Below are positions 48,986 to 61,307 of a DNA stretch of 64,000 nt, piece after piece. The notes beneath the pieces are model-generated. The model ran no database searches and was not told where the DNA came from. It saw only the letters and a program-made list of their open reading frames with translations. This DNA comes from Rugalucina vietnamica (Eukaryota > Mollusca > Bivalvia > Lucinida > Lucinidae). The position numbers were made by a program, and so were the translations under genes. Location: assembly GCA_964017185.1 (NCBI GenBank), contig OZ024869.1:62448931-62512930 (forward strand), read 5' to 3'. Each line of letters starts with the position of its first letter. Positions within the stretch are counted from its first letter, which is position 1.

Positions 48986-50699
48986 TAGCCCAAGGGCAAC
49001 GATCGCTCACCTGAGAGTCATCAAGTACAGTCACTAGACAAAGTAATTGGGTTTTTTACCATATATGGGTATGGTGGCCAGCTCAGTCATGTGACCTTGA
49101 AACCCTACTTACATCAACAGAATAGCTCTTGTCTGGATTGTGTATCCTCTTGTCTGCCATTTTTGTTCACTTGAAAAAATCATCTAACAAGGACGGGGTC
49201 CTAGAATGACCCTCGGGGTGGGGCCATATTTGACCCCAGGGGCATGATTGGCAGGATTTATGTAGAGCTCCACATGACATTGTTGTATATCAAATATACA
49301 AGCTTTGTGTCATGCTGTTGCAGAGAAGATTTTTCATGTATTTCCATAATAAATCTATGGTAGATAATGACATGCCTGGGGCGTGGCCTGTATGGACCCC
49401 AGGGGCACCGCTGGCAGCATTTGTAAAGGAGAGTATTAGACATTAGTCCACACAACATATGAAAGCTCTCCCAGGGCCATATGGTTTCGGAGAAGAAGAT
49501 TTTTTTTCCAATTGTAAGTCTAAGGGAGCTATTGACCCCCCCCCACCGGGGAAGGGGGTGCATTTCTGACCCCAGGGACATTCTTGGCAGGATTTATGTA
49601 AAGCTTCACATAACATTGCTGCATACCAAATATAGAAGCTTTGGCTGTTGTGGTTTCAGAGAAGAAGTTTTTTTCATGTATTTTCCATTGTAAGCCTATG
49701 GCAGATAATGATGCCCCAGGGCGGGGTCTGTATGGACCCCAGGGCCACCGTTAGCAGGATTTATAAAGAGGACCACTATACATGTACATTGCTACACAAA
49801 AAAAAATACAAAAGCTATGGGCTTTGCGCTTCCGGAGAAGAAAATTTTTATGTTTTTCCCATGACGCCCCTGGGGCGGGGCCCGTACGGACCCCAGGGGC
49901 ACTATTGGCAGGATTTATAAAGAGGACCACTATACATTGCTACGCAAAATATGAAAGCCCTGGGCCTTGTGGTTTTGGAGAAGTTTTTTTTATGTTTTTC
50001 CCATGACGCCCCCAGGGCGGGGCCCGTATGGACCCCAGGGGCACAGTTGGCAGGATTTATAAAGAGGACCACTATACATTGCTACACATTTAATATGAAA
50101 GCTCTGGGCCTTGTGGTTTCGGAGAAGAAGATTTTTTTATGTTTTTCCCATTGTATGTCTATGGGAGCTAATGACCCCCGGAGCGGGGCCATTTTTGACT
50201 CCAGGGGCAAGGTTGGCAGGATTTATAAAGAGGACCACTATACATTGCTACACACAAAATATGAAAGCTCTGGGCCTTGTGGTTTCGGAGAAGAAGTTTT
50301 TTTTTTTTGTTTTTCCCATGACGCCCCCGGGGTGGGGCCCGTATGGACCCCAGGGGCACCGTTGGCAGGATTTATAAAGAGGACCACTATACATTGCTAC
50401 ACACAAAATACCAAAGCTCTTGGCCTTGTGGTTTCAGAGAAGAAGATTTTTTTTGTTTTTCCCATTGTAAGTCTATGGGAGCTATCTGTTGCCATGGAAA
50501 CCAGAGTTCTGATCAGACCTGGTCCAAAGCCTAATACAACCTTTCCCCCTCCTCAATGATGCTTTAGATAAAATTTGATCACGATTGGCCTTGTTGTCTT
50601 AGAGATATTCAAGTTTGAAAATGTGAACAGACAGACGGACGCCGGCTTGACTACTATACTATAAGCTCACCTTGTGAGCCTTCGGCTCAGGTGAGCTAA
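48986..50699 (+). mobile_element. Pearl-like element inserted in the Harbinger transposase
   Basis: 5' hairpin TAGCCCAAGGGC, then GCTCACCTGAG (49005-49015). 3' hairpin with TGAGCCTTCGGCTCAGGTGAGCTA ending near 50697 (positions 50674-50697). The core has about eight ~150-165 bp units marked by 'gtttcggagaagaagatttt' and 'gaccccaggggca'. The ACGG tract is reduced to 'acagacggacgcc'. Outside the element, codons for MDK and NTVRDV join without a gap, which fixes its borders closely. Confidence 0.8.
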
Positions 50700-51063
50700 A
50701 AATACTGTACGAGATGTAATAGATGTGCAAAAACAAGTAGCACTCACCATCTACTTGCTCTCCACTCCAACTGAGTACAGAACAATTGGGAATTTATTTG
50801 GTGTGGCAAAATCCACTACTCTCAAGTGCATTCACAGGGTTTATGAAGCTTTAGTTGAAAATCACTTGCAGGAGTTTGTAACTATTCCAACTGTTAATGA
50901 TGTAAAGGATGTCATCAAAGGCTATGATGAGACATGGGGATTTCCTAACTGTGGCGGGGCCATTGATTGCACCCACATACCGATCATAGGTCGATCAGAA
51001 GCACATGGTGACTACCTTAAGTTCTTAACCGTAAAGGATATTACTCTCTTATTATGCAAGTAG
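50700..51063 (+). pseudogene. Harbinger transposase, central fragment (DDE_Tnp_4)
   Basis: Continues the N-terminal fragment as NTVRDVIDVQKQVALTIYLL, with EYRTIGNLFGVAKSTTLKCI (helix-turn-helix-like) and WGFPNCGGAIDCTHIPI, the signature of the first catalytic Asp of PIF/Harbinger transposases. After YLKF the similarity stops and the frame ends at a stop. The second Asp and the Glu are missing, so the copy is inactive. Confidence 0.85.
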
Positions 51064-51249
51064 TCTGTGATGATATTTGAAATCCCTTGCAAAGTTAAGC
51101 GATCCCTTTAACCCCTAGGCCTCCAATAGCTTTCTACTGAAAGTTCTAAGGCGGTAGTGTTATTTTTATTAGGTCAGATTTGTTGTATTGTTTTATTCAG
51201 CCATTTTGGGAATAATTGCAGTTTGAATTAATGCATTTATAACACTTTT

Positions 51250-51515
51250 ATGGCACGAATTAAAAAATACTCACGTATGCAAATTTTGCTTTCCGGTCAC
51301 ATGGACAGATTTGCATATATGCAAAATTTGCGTATACGCAAATTGAGATTTGCACTTGGTCTAGACCAAGTGCAAATTTTGCGTATAAGCAAAATTTGCG
51401 TATACGCAAAAGTGGAAAAATTGCGGTCACATGGACAGATTTGCTTATGTGAGTAAAATTTGCGTATACGCAAAATTTGCATACGTGAGTAAATCTGGCC
51501 ATGTGACCGGGGCTT
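51250..51515. repeat. GCGTATACGC-rich subterminal repeats
   Basis: 'aatttgcgtatacgcaaa', 'tttgcatatatgcaaa' and a central palindrome 'cacttggtctagaccaagtg' recur. Related copies lie at 48577-48640. They probably serve as transposase binding sites of the Harbinger element. Confidence 0.65.
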
Positions 51516-52183
51516 AAGAGTTGTTACAAAATAGTATTTCATTGACTAAATGCGACTTCAGGTGGCCCAAAAACCTTTTTCGCTGGGAATGTAATGAAAA
51601 CATGTCATGTCGTTTTTATATTGGGCTGGGTTTCTTGCAATAGGTAGGTAAGGCAATTTTAAGAAAAGAAAACAAAATTTATAATGATTACGTTGCAAAA
51701 TGTAATCATGGTAACATAATAAATGTAAATTCGAAATTAAGAAATGTAACACTTTTGCACTTGCAAACTGTGGGTGATTTACCGAAACATTTTGCAATTT
51801 AATGAATATTCGGATATCTAGGACGCCAGTGCTTGTTCTAAAGATGCGGGACATTGACGTTATATGAGTACCGCCCTATCATTCCCATGTACTCTCAATA
51901 CTTTCCATGCCACTGTATTCAATATTAGTTTAACCATTACAATGATGACAATAAATTGGACCGCTGCGGTACCTCGGTTGGCTCGAGGCCGCTAGGAAAT
52001 GCGACTCTTGACATCCGGAGTACACAACTTCTTGGCTGCAAATAGTGGTATGTTGATTATATATATAAGGTGAAGAGGCGTCCAAAGGCTAGTCAAAACA
52101 CGGTGGCGTGTTTTTTTTTTTTTTTTTTTTTTTTGTTTTTTTTTTAATGTTTAAGTGTTTACAAATTAAAAAAAAAAACAAAA
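51516..52183. other. Unassigned intron DNA
   Basis: No gene or repeat recognised except T tracts at 52109-52134. Confidence 0.45.
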
Positions 52184-52185
52184 TA

Positions 52186-52496
52186 CCCGTAATCGTTCTA
52201 ATTAGCGCACAGTGCGCTTTACTGTTCAAAATATCTTAAAGTTAAGGTAACAAAATATCGTTCTAATTAGCGCACACTAGGAATGAAAACGACCTATAGA
52301 CTGCTGAAATAATCATGCCAAAACATCATTGGTGGTGTCATGTAAAAGTTCCAATCGTCGCGAAAATGTACGTTTTAATATGGTATTAATGTGACAATCG
52401 AGCAGTGTGCGCTTATCCGCATATTTGTTTTTTTTTTTCAGAAACGACAAAGGTGTGCGGTTATTGGAGCATGTGCGCTAATTAGAACGAATACGG
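52186..52496. mobile_element. pogo/mariner-type MITE (311 bp)
   Basis: Flanked by TA on both sides (52184-52185, 52497-52498). Ends CCCGTAATCGTTCTAATTAG and (inverted) CCGTATTCGTTCTAATTAGC match over ~26 bp with small differences. 'GCGCTAATTAGAACGA' ends on TA sites are common in mariner-related MITEs of marine animals. A second internal 'atcgttctaattagcgcaca' at 52258 shows a repeated end. Confidence 0.8.
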
Positions 52497-52499
52497 TAT

Positions 52500-53012
52500 A
52501 ATTGAAGCGTGATTTAAGTCGTTTACGATAAAATACGAAGACTGTCTCAGTAAATCGTGGACTGTGCTTGCTGTATAATAAAACTATCTAATACACAAGC
52601 TTCCATTTTACAAGTATATTACATGTACATAAATATGTTCTGGGTATCCATACAAAATTTCAGAAAAAATACACCTAAGAGTAAAACCTTAGTACACAAT
52701 ACAAAAGTACAAGTAATGCAGAACCGGCGCACGCTGACACGACGTCGTCTACTGTTATAATGTCAACTTCATGTACATGACGTACTCTTCGTAGAGGTGC
52801 GCTCCGTTGTGTGCGATACACTAGCGATGTGAAACGTCACTGAACCAAACACTATGTAATGATCTGTTGAATCGCATACATTATTTTTCTCTTTGTCCTG
52901 AAAACGTTTACCCTGACTGCGGAAAGTACGTTACAGACATTCATGAATGGCTTCCGTCCTCGCTGTGTACTTTCTGTCCATCCATCTCTAAATCGGCCAT
53001 GCTATTTTTAAC
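52500..53012. other. Unassigned intron DNA
   Basis: Nothing recognised. Confidence 0.45.
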
Positions 53013-54841
53013 CAGAGGACCACCACTCATCTGAGATCTGCTGTATATACCAATAAACATGTTTGAATATTATGGAAAATAGTCCCAGTAAATGGGCAGC
53101 TGAAGCCCTGGGGGATAATCAATATCCTGTCCATTTGCCAATTTTCTGCAAGGTTTTTCCTTCAAATGACATTTTAACAGTTTTACCCATTCAAATGCAT
53201 AGATGATCCATGATCTTGCCATAAAATAGGTCAAGGTTATCACAGGGTCATGATTTATGTACACATTGTAGTACTCGAGTCATCGATGATTCATGCCAAG
53301 TTTCGTGAAATCGGGAAATCAGTTCCAGAGAAGGGTTATTACCATATACGGGCATGGCGGCCATCTTGGACATGTGACCTAGATTATCTATAAATGACAT
53401 TGATTCCCCATTTCTATAGATGTTTCATATAAAATTTGGCTTTGATTGGCCAATCGGTATCAGAGATCTGCTCCAACCCGGGGTGGGGCAGATGTGCCGC
53501 TGGTGTCCATTTCTTTTCACAATCATTGATATTCAGTCCTACTGCCCATTTCTTGCAAGAGTTTCCCTTTGAATGACACAGTTTTCCCCATTCAAATGCA
53601 TATGCAACCTATGTTGACCTTAGGTCAAGGTCATCATAGGGTCATGATTTATATATACAGTTACGTGCCAAATTAATGTCTACAACGTCAGAATCTCCAT
53701 AGACTTCAATGTATTTTCACGCTTACAAGAAAATTTATCCTGCCTCTCCTGGTTGACAGATATTCACCATTTTTGTGTCATTTGAAAGGTAAATAAATAA
53801 AGCAATAAACAAGATATTTTCATTTAGTTCTATTTATGCATTTTAAGGCTGCAATTATTTAAAGAAAATGTGATATTATTTTTACAGTTTTTGGGCAACG
53901 TCACCATTGACGTCAATGGGAAAATGTAGTTTTCAACATTTCCTACAGTTTTAAATTGTTGTATATATGAAAAATACAAAGTCAGAAAATCTTATTTATT
54001 GCTGTTTTCATTTACCTTTCAACTGACACCAAAAATACGAAAATATGTTGACCAGGAGAGACAGAATAATTTTTCTTGTGAACGTGAAAATACATTGAAG
54101 TCTACGGAGTTTGTGACGTTGTGGACATTAATTTGGCACGTCACTGTACATTGTAGTACTTGAGTCATCGACGCTTCATGCCAGTTCCGGAGATGAATAC
54201 TTTGAAGGGTTTTTATCATATACGGGCATGTGACCTGGACATTGATTCCCCCTTCTTATTTTGCTTCATATACAATTTGGATTTGATTGGACAAGCGGTT
54301 TCAGAGAAGAAGATTTTTGAATATTATGTTAATATGCGTGTATATTGTCCCGGGGTGGGGGCAGATAAGCCCCTGGTGTCCATTTTTTCAGAACCATCAA
54401 TATTCAGTCCTACTGATCATTTCCACCAAGTTTTTTCCTTTAAATGTCATCTTAATAGTTTTCCCCATTCAAATGCATATGCGGCCTATGTTGACCTTGT
54501 CGTAAAACAGGTCAAGGTCATCACAGGGTCATGATTTATATGCAAATTGTAAGCTTCGTTAAAATCAGTCCACCAGTTCCGGAGATTTTTAAATCAGTCT
54601 ACCCGTTTCTAGAAATCTTTGAAGATTTTTTTTTTACCATATACGGACATGGTGGCCATCTTAGTCATGTGACCTGGATTATTTATATACTTTCGTTCCC
54701 ACTTCCTATAGAGGCTTCCTATGAAATTTGGTTTTGATTGGCCAAGCGGTTTCAGAGGAGTAGATCTTTGAAATTGTGGACGGACGACGGACGGACGCCG
54801 GGTCATGGTCACCTTGGGAGCCTAACGGCCCAGTTGAGCTA
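53013..54841 (+). mobile_element. Pearl-like element, third copy, interrupted by a MITE
   Basis: Starts 'agaggaccaccactcatctgag' (53013-53034) and ends 'cctaacggcccagttgagcta' (to 54841), related to but diverged from the other copies. The core has three ~215-unit segments with 'tcaaggtcatcacagggtca' and 'cccattcaaatgcatatg'; a short 'gacggacgacggacggacg' tract (54778-54796) precedes the 3' end. A 489 bp MITE sits at 53658-54146. Confidence 0.7.
53658..54146. mobile_element. Tc1/mariner-type MITE with long TIRs
   Basis: TA at 53656-53657 and 54147-54148. Ends CAGTTACGTGCCAAATTAAT and (inverted) CAGTGACGTGCCAAATTAAT begin ~135 bp inverted repeats with about 85-90% match. The centre has 'gggcaacgtcaccattgac'. 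A degraded relative lies at 16380-16640. CAGT-type ends and a TA target fit Tc1/mariner. Confidence 0.85.
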
Positions 54842-55343
54842 ACAAGGATCCTCGAAATATCACCGTATCTGTCTGTGCTTTTCAGTTACTTGAATAAATA
54901 ATTTGAGGTCATACCGGTCTGAACAATGAACTGGATTGCCGTTCGTCGAGCTTTCTCTTCCTCTAACGTCCCGTTTTCACTATTATATTGTAGGTTTAAC
55001 AGACACTATTTAAATGTGTGCCATTTTCAAACAAATAATATGTAACATTCAAAATTTTCTCTGGTGTTGCTATAAGTAGACAGCTTGTTTTCGCGCTAAA
55101 CACTGAAATGGCTGAAAAAATATTACTTTATTGAACACACAGAATATTATTTCAATGTGTTGTTGGGTTGCGCCGGGTACGCATATACGGAACTAACAAA
55201 CCATGCACATTTTAGAAGTCGTATACATAAATGCATCTCTTTTACTGAATTTGAATGGCGGGAAAGTTTAACGCCACTAGGGCGTCAAATAATGAAAAAT
55301 CAGCAAAGTTTCATGATTAACTGCGCCATCCCGCGTAACTATG

Positions 55344-55376
<33 letters not shown>

Positions 55377-56076
55377 TAACTCGTGCATAAAAATGCATAT
55401 TAATATCCCGTTCACATTTAAGTAATTCCAGAACCTTCAAATACCATATACATGTAAGTCAGATATTTTGGATAAAAAACAAAAACATAAAAGACAGTCC
55501 TGTATCTTTTCTCGTTTTGAACAAAATAGAACACGGAGTTCTTTTGATTTCAATGAAGAAAATAGAGCATGCATCCTATTTATTTTATAGCACAACTTAT
55601 ACATAATACAGCACACAATCCCACTTATGAACAAAATAAAAAATACTCTCCAAAAGTTCAGTCTTTTGAACAAAATAGAACACACAACCCGATTAATTTT
55701 CCGTCTTAAGGAAAAAATATAAAGCACATACCCATTAACTTTCAGTCTTATGAACACACTCCCCCGTAATGTTGGGTATTCCAATTACCAGTCAAAATAG
55801 TTTGTCAGTCATAATAACAAATACAACACAACCCAGGGGTATTATTACTCGTATCGTAAGTAACACCAAGCATAGAACTGGTGACTATCACAGTGACTAA
55901 CATCCAACAAGACTGGTGGCCTCTGTCAATCAATCAATCAAACATCTTTATTGAATCATCTCAGGTCATTTGACATGTGAGGTTATATGACGACAACAGA
56001 TACTGGTGAGACATACATGCATAAAATACATTTTGTCTATATATTATGTTTGTAAGTCATTATAACGCAAGTGGCA

Positions 56077-56123
<47 letters not shown>

Positions 56124-57095
56124 TTCGGACACTTATGGAGAGCAGAACATGTATCACAAATAACGTATTGAGTGATAATTGATAATAAGAGAGCATAAGT
56201 CTATGCAAAAACAAGAACATAATTCAGACTTTAGTTGCTGAAGCAAATCAACACGTATAACATACGCCTAGTTGTCACAAGGGACGCTAGTGAATAATAG
56301 ATTTACAGCATTCAACTGCTCGGGTTGTTTCCCTTCCTTTTGAGGTATGTAACAAAGACAAATCTTCACATCATCAGGTTGTCAACATGTAGACATATAC
56401 GCAAGAAAACAAGATAAGATAAGAAGATAAAGTAAGGTAAGGATAAGATACGGTAAAGATAAATTAAAGATAAGGTAAAGATTTTAAAAGTATAAAGGGA
56501 AAAGGAGATTAAGAAAAGCCGGTAATAAGCAATAAGTAGGCAATTTAAACTATGCAATGTTGCAACAGTTGACAAATACGATAGACAAACAAATCGTTTA
56601 TACAGGTGCGATCTTATTATAAAGGTGATGTTTTGTTACTCATGACCTATTGAGTTGAGCAATTTTAATTCGCACGTCATTTTACCCAGCACGTGCAGTC
56701 CATGCAAAACTTGTGATCATTCAGACTTAAATTCTGAAGGAATATACATGTATTGCGTTTCTTTTCAAGTTTTTGGAATACTATCTGATTCCATTAATTT
56801 ATGTAAGTATATCGTATATGATGTTTTGCTTCAAGAATTCATGAAACTAAGACCACGCCATGGAGTGTATAAAGACACCGCATATGCGGCAATCGGGAAC
56901 GCCTATACAAGACCAGAGCCCGGTTGTCGCATATTCGATGCAGTAAATTACATGTATAAATGTATTTGCTTTATAATAAAATTTCAAAGTTCTGGCAGGC
57001 AGTTTGTTACCTAATATCAGTGAGTCATTAACAGACTTACTGATGTCAGACTTACTGATGTCCCCACAAGTAATTTGCTTGGCATTGTGTTACAG
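54842..57095. other. End of the giant intron
   Basis: A T tract lies at 55345-55373. At 55925-55960 'aatcaatcaatcaaacatct' + 'ttattgaatcatc' looks, on the minus strand, like a retrotransposon 3' end with an AATAAAG signal and GATT repeats, but no body was found. A 119-codon frame at 56655-57014 has no known domain. The intron ends with acceptor TTACAG. Confidence 0.4.
56079..56121 (+). repeat. (GA)n microsatellite
   Basis: About 21 GA units. Confidence 0.95.
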
Positions 57096-57260
57096 GTTCC
57101 AGTAGTTCTGATACTGTGTTAGACATTAACCTCTGTGGTACAGACCGGTCTACAGTAGAGTATACATCAACAGACCGATATATTCTAGTCACATTTACGT
57201 CGGATAGCTCCGGGACAAGTGAAGGCTTCCAGATGACGTATCTCAGTGTTCCAGACACGT
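57096..57260 (+). CDS. CUB-domain protein, exon encoding the end of CUB 1
   Basis: Acceptor …ttgtgttacag, donor GTACGT. 165 nt: 2 nt + 54 codons + 1 nt (phase 1 in, phase 1 out). The peptide starts SSSSDTVLDINLCGTDRSTV (fourth CUB Cys in LCG), then YILVTFTSDSSGTSEGFQMT (the L-x-V-x-F-x-S-D...GF region) and Y. These are the last three strands of a CUB domain and complete the two exons at 26424 and 27158. It leaves in phase 1 and joins 61308-61398 (T+CT gives Ser). Confidence 0.92.
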
Positions 57261-60200
57261 GTACGTATGACGACATAATATTAATTTTGAAGTATATGTT
57301 TTTTTATTTATGTATTTTTTTTTTATTTTTATTTTTTTTTTGTAAAGGTGCTATACTACTGAGATGAATAATCTATCAAAGAACGACAGCAGCAATGGCT
57401 GTTGGGGGACGGTCGTTAGGTGCCGAAGAGTCCATCACATAAATCTGAGATAATGATAAAGAGATTAGAAAGTCCACCTAGCGGCCACTTTATGATTGTC
57501 GCGCGTGTACCTGTGGCGCCACCTACGATCCGCCGCCATATTGTTTCGAAGACAAAACCAATGCTATAAATATCGGCGTTCATTGGCAATTTCATACATC
57601 CAATGAGATAATATTTTATTCAATAGAAACTGTTAACATTTAATATTTTATTTAGGAACCAGATTTTGATGTTTGTAGTGTTTTTATTGGATTTTTGATT
57701 GTTAATTATACGTTGATAAAACACCTAATTCCTTGTTCGGCGTTTCAAAATGGCGACCAAGCGGATTATAGTCGGTACTTTTTGACTAAAAGGCTTTGTT
57801 ACTGAAAGGCTAGGTAATCTTTAAACAACAAAATATGAAAGAAGAAAGGCATAAAAATCGTTTTATTTGTTGATAGGCACACAATCTCTGACTGTGTTTG
57901 TCTTACGATCGTATAAATCTTGACAATTTTTGTCATTTAAGCAAAAACGGTTTGGCCCGATCTCAAAACGATGTGTAATTGTTTTTATTAAAAAGGCTTC
58001 TATGCATGACTTTTCTTTGGCAAACATGATCAATTTTCTCAAAGAACAATGTCTTACAAATCGTTTTATTGCCCTTCGATGCGGTTTGGGTATTTTTGAA
58101 AGCTTCAAATCGCCCTAATGAATCAGCTGTTTTTCACAACTTTTCGCCGCTTTGGCGTCAAAATGGAGATTTTTCTACACATTGGTTGGCATTGCAAATA
58201 AGACCAAAAAGTTACACTTGAATGCAGAATGACATATCATGCATTTACAGATGATCTCCAGTGATCGGTTGTCTATTTAGCCGATAGTTTATTTTGTATT
58301 TATAACCACATACCCTTCCCATGTGCCGTGCCCGGTACAGGATTTGGGATAGCCGCATGCCCGGAAATGTGATGGGGACAACAGAACAATTAGTTTCCAC
58401 ATTTTTTAGAAATAAAAACAGAGACAAAAGAAGAAATGACATATGCGTAGCAAAATGCAGGAATTTAATTATACGTTAAGCCCGAATTCGAGAAGAAAAA
58501 AAAATAGGATCCGGCGAAAGGCGCTCTGATATGCAGATTGTATTTTGACTTTGATGCTGTTGAAAAACATCCCATTGATGCATTTTCGTGCAATGTGAAA
58601 ACTGCGAGACCGCGCTTGAAAACAGACACCATAGCATCTATTGAAAAGAAATCGTTGCTCAGCACGGGCAAGTATACATATAAAGCTAGAGTATTATCTT
58701 TTCAACATTTTGAGTATGACTATATCATGATGAGAGCTAACATTGCAAGAAAAGTGTGGTTGCATGTTGGCCTAGAGTGTATTATTATTTTTCATTATGT
58801 ATTTATTTCAATTACTTTTCCGAATACAATCTTCAATAAAGTTACATTAAACTGTGTCAGGTATCTGTCATTAATGCGGCACGTGCCTGCAACGTGACAT
58901 AAGTGCGTCTTTAACGGCTCGAAGATCAAACAAGTCGCCGAATCAACAGGTATTGCACGGTGCAATACAGGTAGCTGGTAATAAAAGTGTCATTTTTTCT
59001 TTTGAAATTTCGGCGGCGACTTCTTAGAAAATACATGAATGCAAGTACGAAAGATAGAGGAGAAAAAAAAAAGAAGAATATTCAAATTCATGCCTGACTG
59101 ATTCCATTTAATTCACATAATCCGTTCCTCCACTGCCCTTTTGTAGAGAAAAGTATAAAATATGACCAACAAAACGAAGGGGAAAAAGAAGATAGCAAAA
59201 AGCGAAAATCGTGTGCAATTGAATTATATTCGGATATTGGCGGTATTCTTCATTGAACGTGATAGATAGATGTGGCTAGAATTGATATAGGGCAATCTCA
59301 TTACGCTCATTTACGTCGGGGGACATCAAAATCGTTGTTGTCAGGTCTAAAGCTTAAAAAAGATGCTTTAATTTGAATTGAAGCTTTCACCTTGTTCAAT
59401 AATTATCGCTATTTTTACGGTGTTAAGTATGATTAGAGATACGGCGAGATAAATCAGTTTGCGTTTTCTTTAATCAGATTATCTAAAGATAATCCGTTAA
59501 GAATCGTTGTATGTGTCCAGTAGCGTAGAAAAAAAAAAAAACATAATTATGGGCGTAATTCGTAAGGAAAAAGAACAACAGCTTGTGCAAATCTTTCTGA
59601 CAAAGATGCTGGTGTTTAGTATCTATTTGTTGGAAATTTGAAGCTCTATTTAATAGAAATAAAATCTTTTACTATTATATGAATTATGGTGAAGAAAATT
59701 TAAACGATTTATATTTGCTAATATACAAAAATTCGGACCACATTCAGCGGCCGGTAAAATATTGATTTTTTCACCGATTTACCTGTCTACCTAAGCGACA
59801 GACACAGCGGAGGCAAATATCAATATTCAATAGCAGTTTCATATCTCTTTATCTTTATCTCAGCATAAATATAGTAGTTATAACCACCATGGATTTTCCA
59901 GCATAATAAGTACGAGTCAGTACATGGCTAATATGGAAAAACATCGCAAGTGCCTTTAGCACTGTAGGGCCGATAACCGCAACAACTATTGTCGCGGCCG
60001 CAACGGCAACGATAAATGTCTATTAGACAGGGTCGCACTTGATATAGCCAATCCGATTGATCCGATCGACCTGAGCATAAGAATTCTAAATCAAGTAGTC
60101 GCAATGGAGCGCGACGAAGCGCTCCGCCGTATAGGGGACTGTGAACTAATTATTTATCCCATAGGGTCCAATGCTAAATCCCTGCTCTTTGACAGTTCAT

Positions 60201-61307
60201 CCTGCATTCCAGGTAACACTTAGGCCATCAAAATATGCCTGAATTTCAAGCCAAAAGATGGATAAGAAGATTTAAAATTGAAAAAACGTACCATCACCGG
60301 CTCTTTTCTCAGCTGTTGCATGTTGAAGAATGGCCGTCAATTTTTGGGAAAACCCACCTGACCTCATTTTCAAAATTACTGTTTTTACTTTTTGGACCAG
60401 AAAAATCACAATTTATCTGCGTCAGGTGGTAAATTATATACCAATTTGAAGAAAAATAATTTTTCCAGTTGCTAGAAAGAAAAAATGTATTTTTAGTTCA
60501 CAATTATCACCCAATCATATGCCTCCATTACCAGATAACAGTCTCGGAGCAACCTGCAGATTTTGACTTCTGGGATATGTTGACATAATTAGTTCCCGGT
60601 CTCCTATTCCAAGGTGGTGTGGTCGGAGCAAGTCACGTGACCTGCTCTAAAAAAACATGGCGTCAACATTGTTTCAATGCGAGGAGTGCAAATTTTATTT
60701 CTTCAGCATGGAGGTGTTTGTGAGACATCCATGCGTATTGCAGAGTAATAAACACGCCGTAAATCAAAATCATTTAAAGCAACAATTTGACTTTTTTCTT
60801 TATTGTTTTCCTCACTTGTTTTAGTAATGGGAATGCACTCCGTTTGCCCACTTTCCCTTGATTTAGCGTACTGCCTGGACCAATCCGATCACTCTTAAAA
60901 TTTCTAAATCAAGTACGCCCCAGCAGTCTTTCAACCGTTTCTGTCCAACGAGGGCATTTATCGTTCCTGTGATTGATATCACTTGTTGCTTGTGCGTAAA
61001 GACAGACCAGTATGCACTTGGCGTTGCGGCCGCAACGATAGTTGTTCATGATGGACAGTTACCGTTGTTGAACACTCATCGGTGCTGCACATAATAAAAC
61101 AGAGTAGAACAAATTTATTTCTAAATCAAGGACCCTTTCGGGAAGTTAAAATGTACATATATGATTGTAAAAAGACATATAAATGAAACGTAAGGACATA
61201 AACAAACATTTAGACTTCGCATACATAGCACCTTGTATCTTGTGCATCAAATAATATCTGGTGTCAACATTACAACACGTGAAAACGTCGATATAAACTA
61301 TTTTCAG
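57261..61307 (+). other. CUB gene intron (4.05 kb)
   Basis: Starts GTACGT and ends CTATTTTCAG. T-rich low-complexity DNA lies at 57298-57342. A TIR element occupies 59950-61090. The rest (57345-59949) shows no recognised repeat; frames at 57863-58108 and 58538-58897 have no known domain. Confidence 0.75.
59950..61090. mobile_element. ~1.1 kb TIR element (NotI-site ends)
   Basis: Left 'caacaactattgtcgcggcc' and 'acgataaatgtctattagac' are matched in inverse on the right ('gcaacgatagttgttc' near 61036 and 'gcatttatcgttcctg' near 60956). Both ends carry GCGGCCGC. Direct copies of 'ccaatccgat' with 'tctaaatcaagta' lie inside each end. It has no coding capacity; the superfamily is unknown and exact ends uncertain. 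Confidence 0.5.

Larger units (their letters stand above)
48570..51515 (+). mobile_element. PIF/Harbinger-type DNA transposon, defective and interrupted
   Basis: It holds the two halves of a Harbinger transposase. Both sides carry clustered 'atttgcgtatacgcaaattt' palindromes and a 'ggtcacatg' motif (48577-48655 and 51275-51510), the latter inverted between sides as expected of terminal or subterminal repeats. The right end GGCCATGTGACCGGGGC is typical of Harbinger termini. Exact ends are uncertain. Removing the insert at 48986-50699, the element would be ~1.2 kb, so it also lacks most of the catalytic region. Confidence 0.65.
27274..57095 (+). other. Giant CUB gene intron (29.8 kb)
   Basis: Starts GTGAGT after the 27158 exon and ends TTACAG before 57096. 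It contains a pearl-like element with a 19.3 kb foldback element inside, a PIF/Harbinger copy split by another pearl-like element, a third pearl-like element split by a MITE, a pogo/mariner-type MITE and several microsatellites. No additional CUB exon was recognised within it. The intron is inferred from domain continuity and phase match, not from a transcript. Confidence 0.75.

Noticed and set aside
49258-50559. Frames of 60-200 codons inside the pearl-like element at 48986-50699
   Set aside because: They consist of the tandem core (GFREE, LGLVVSEK patterns), shift with unit length and resemble nothing known.
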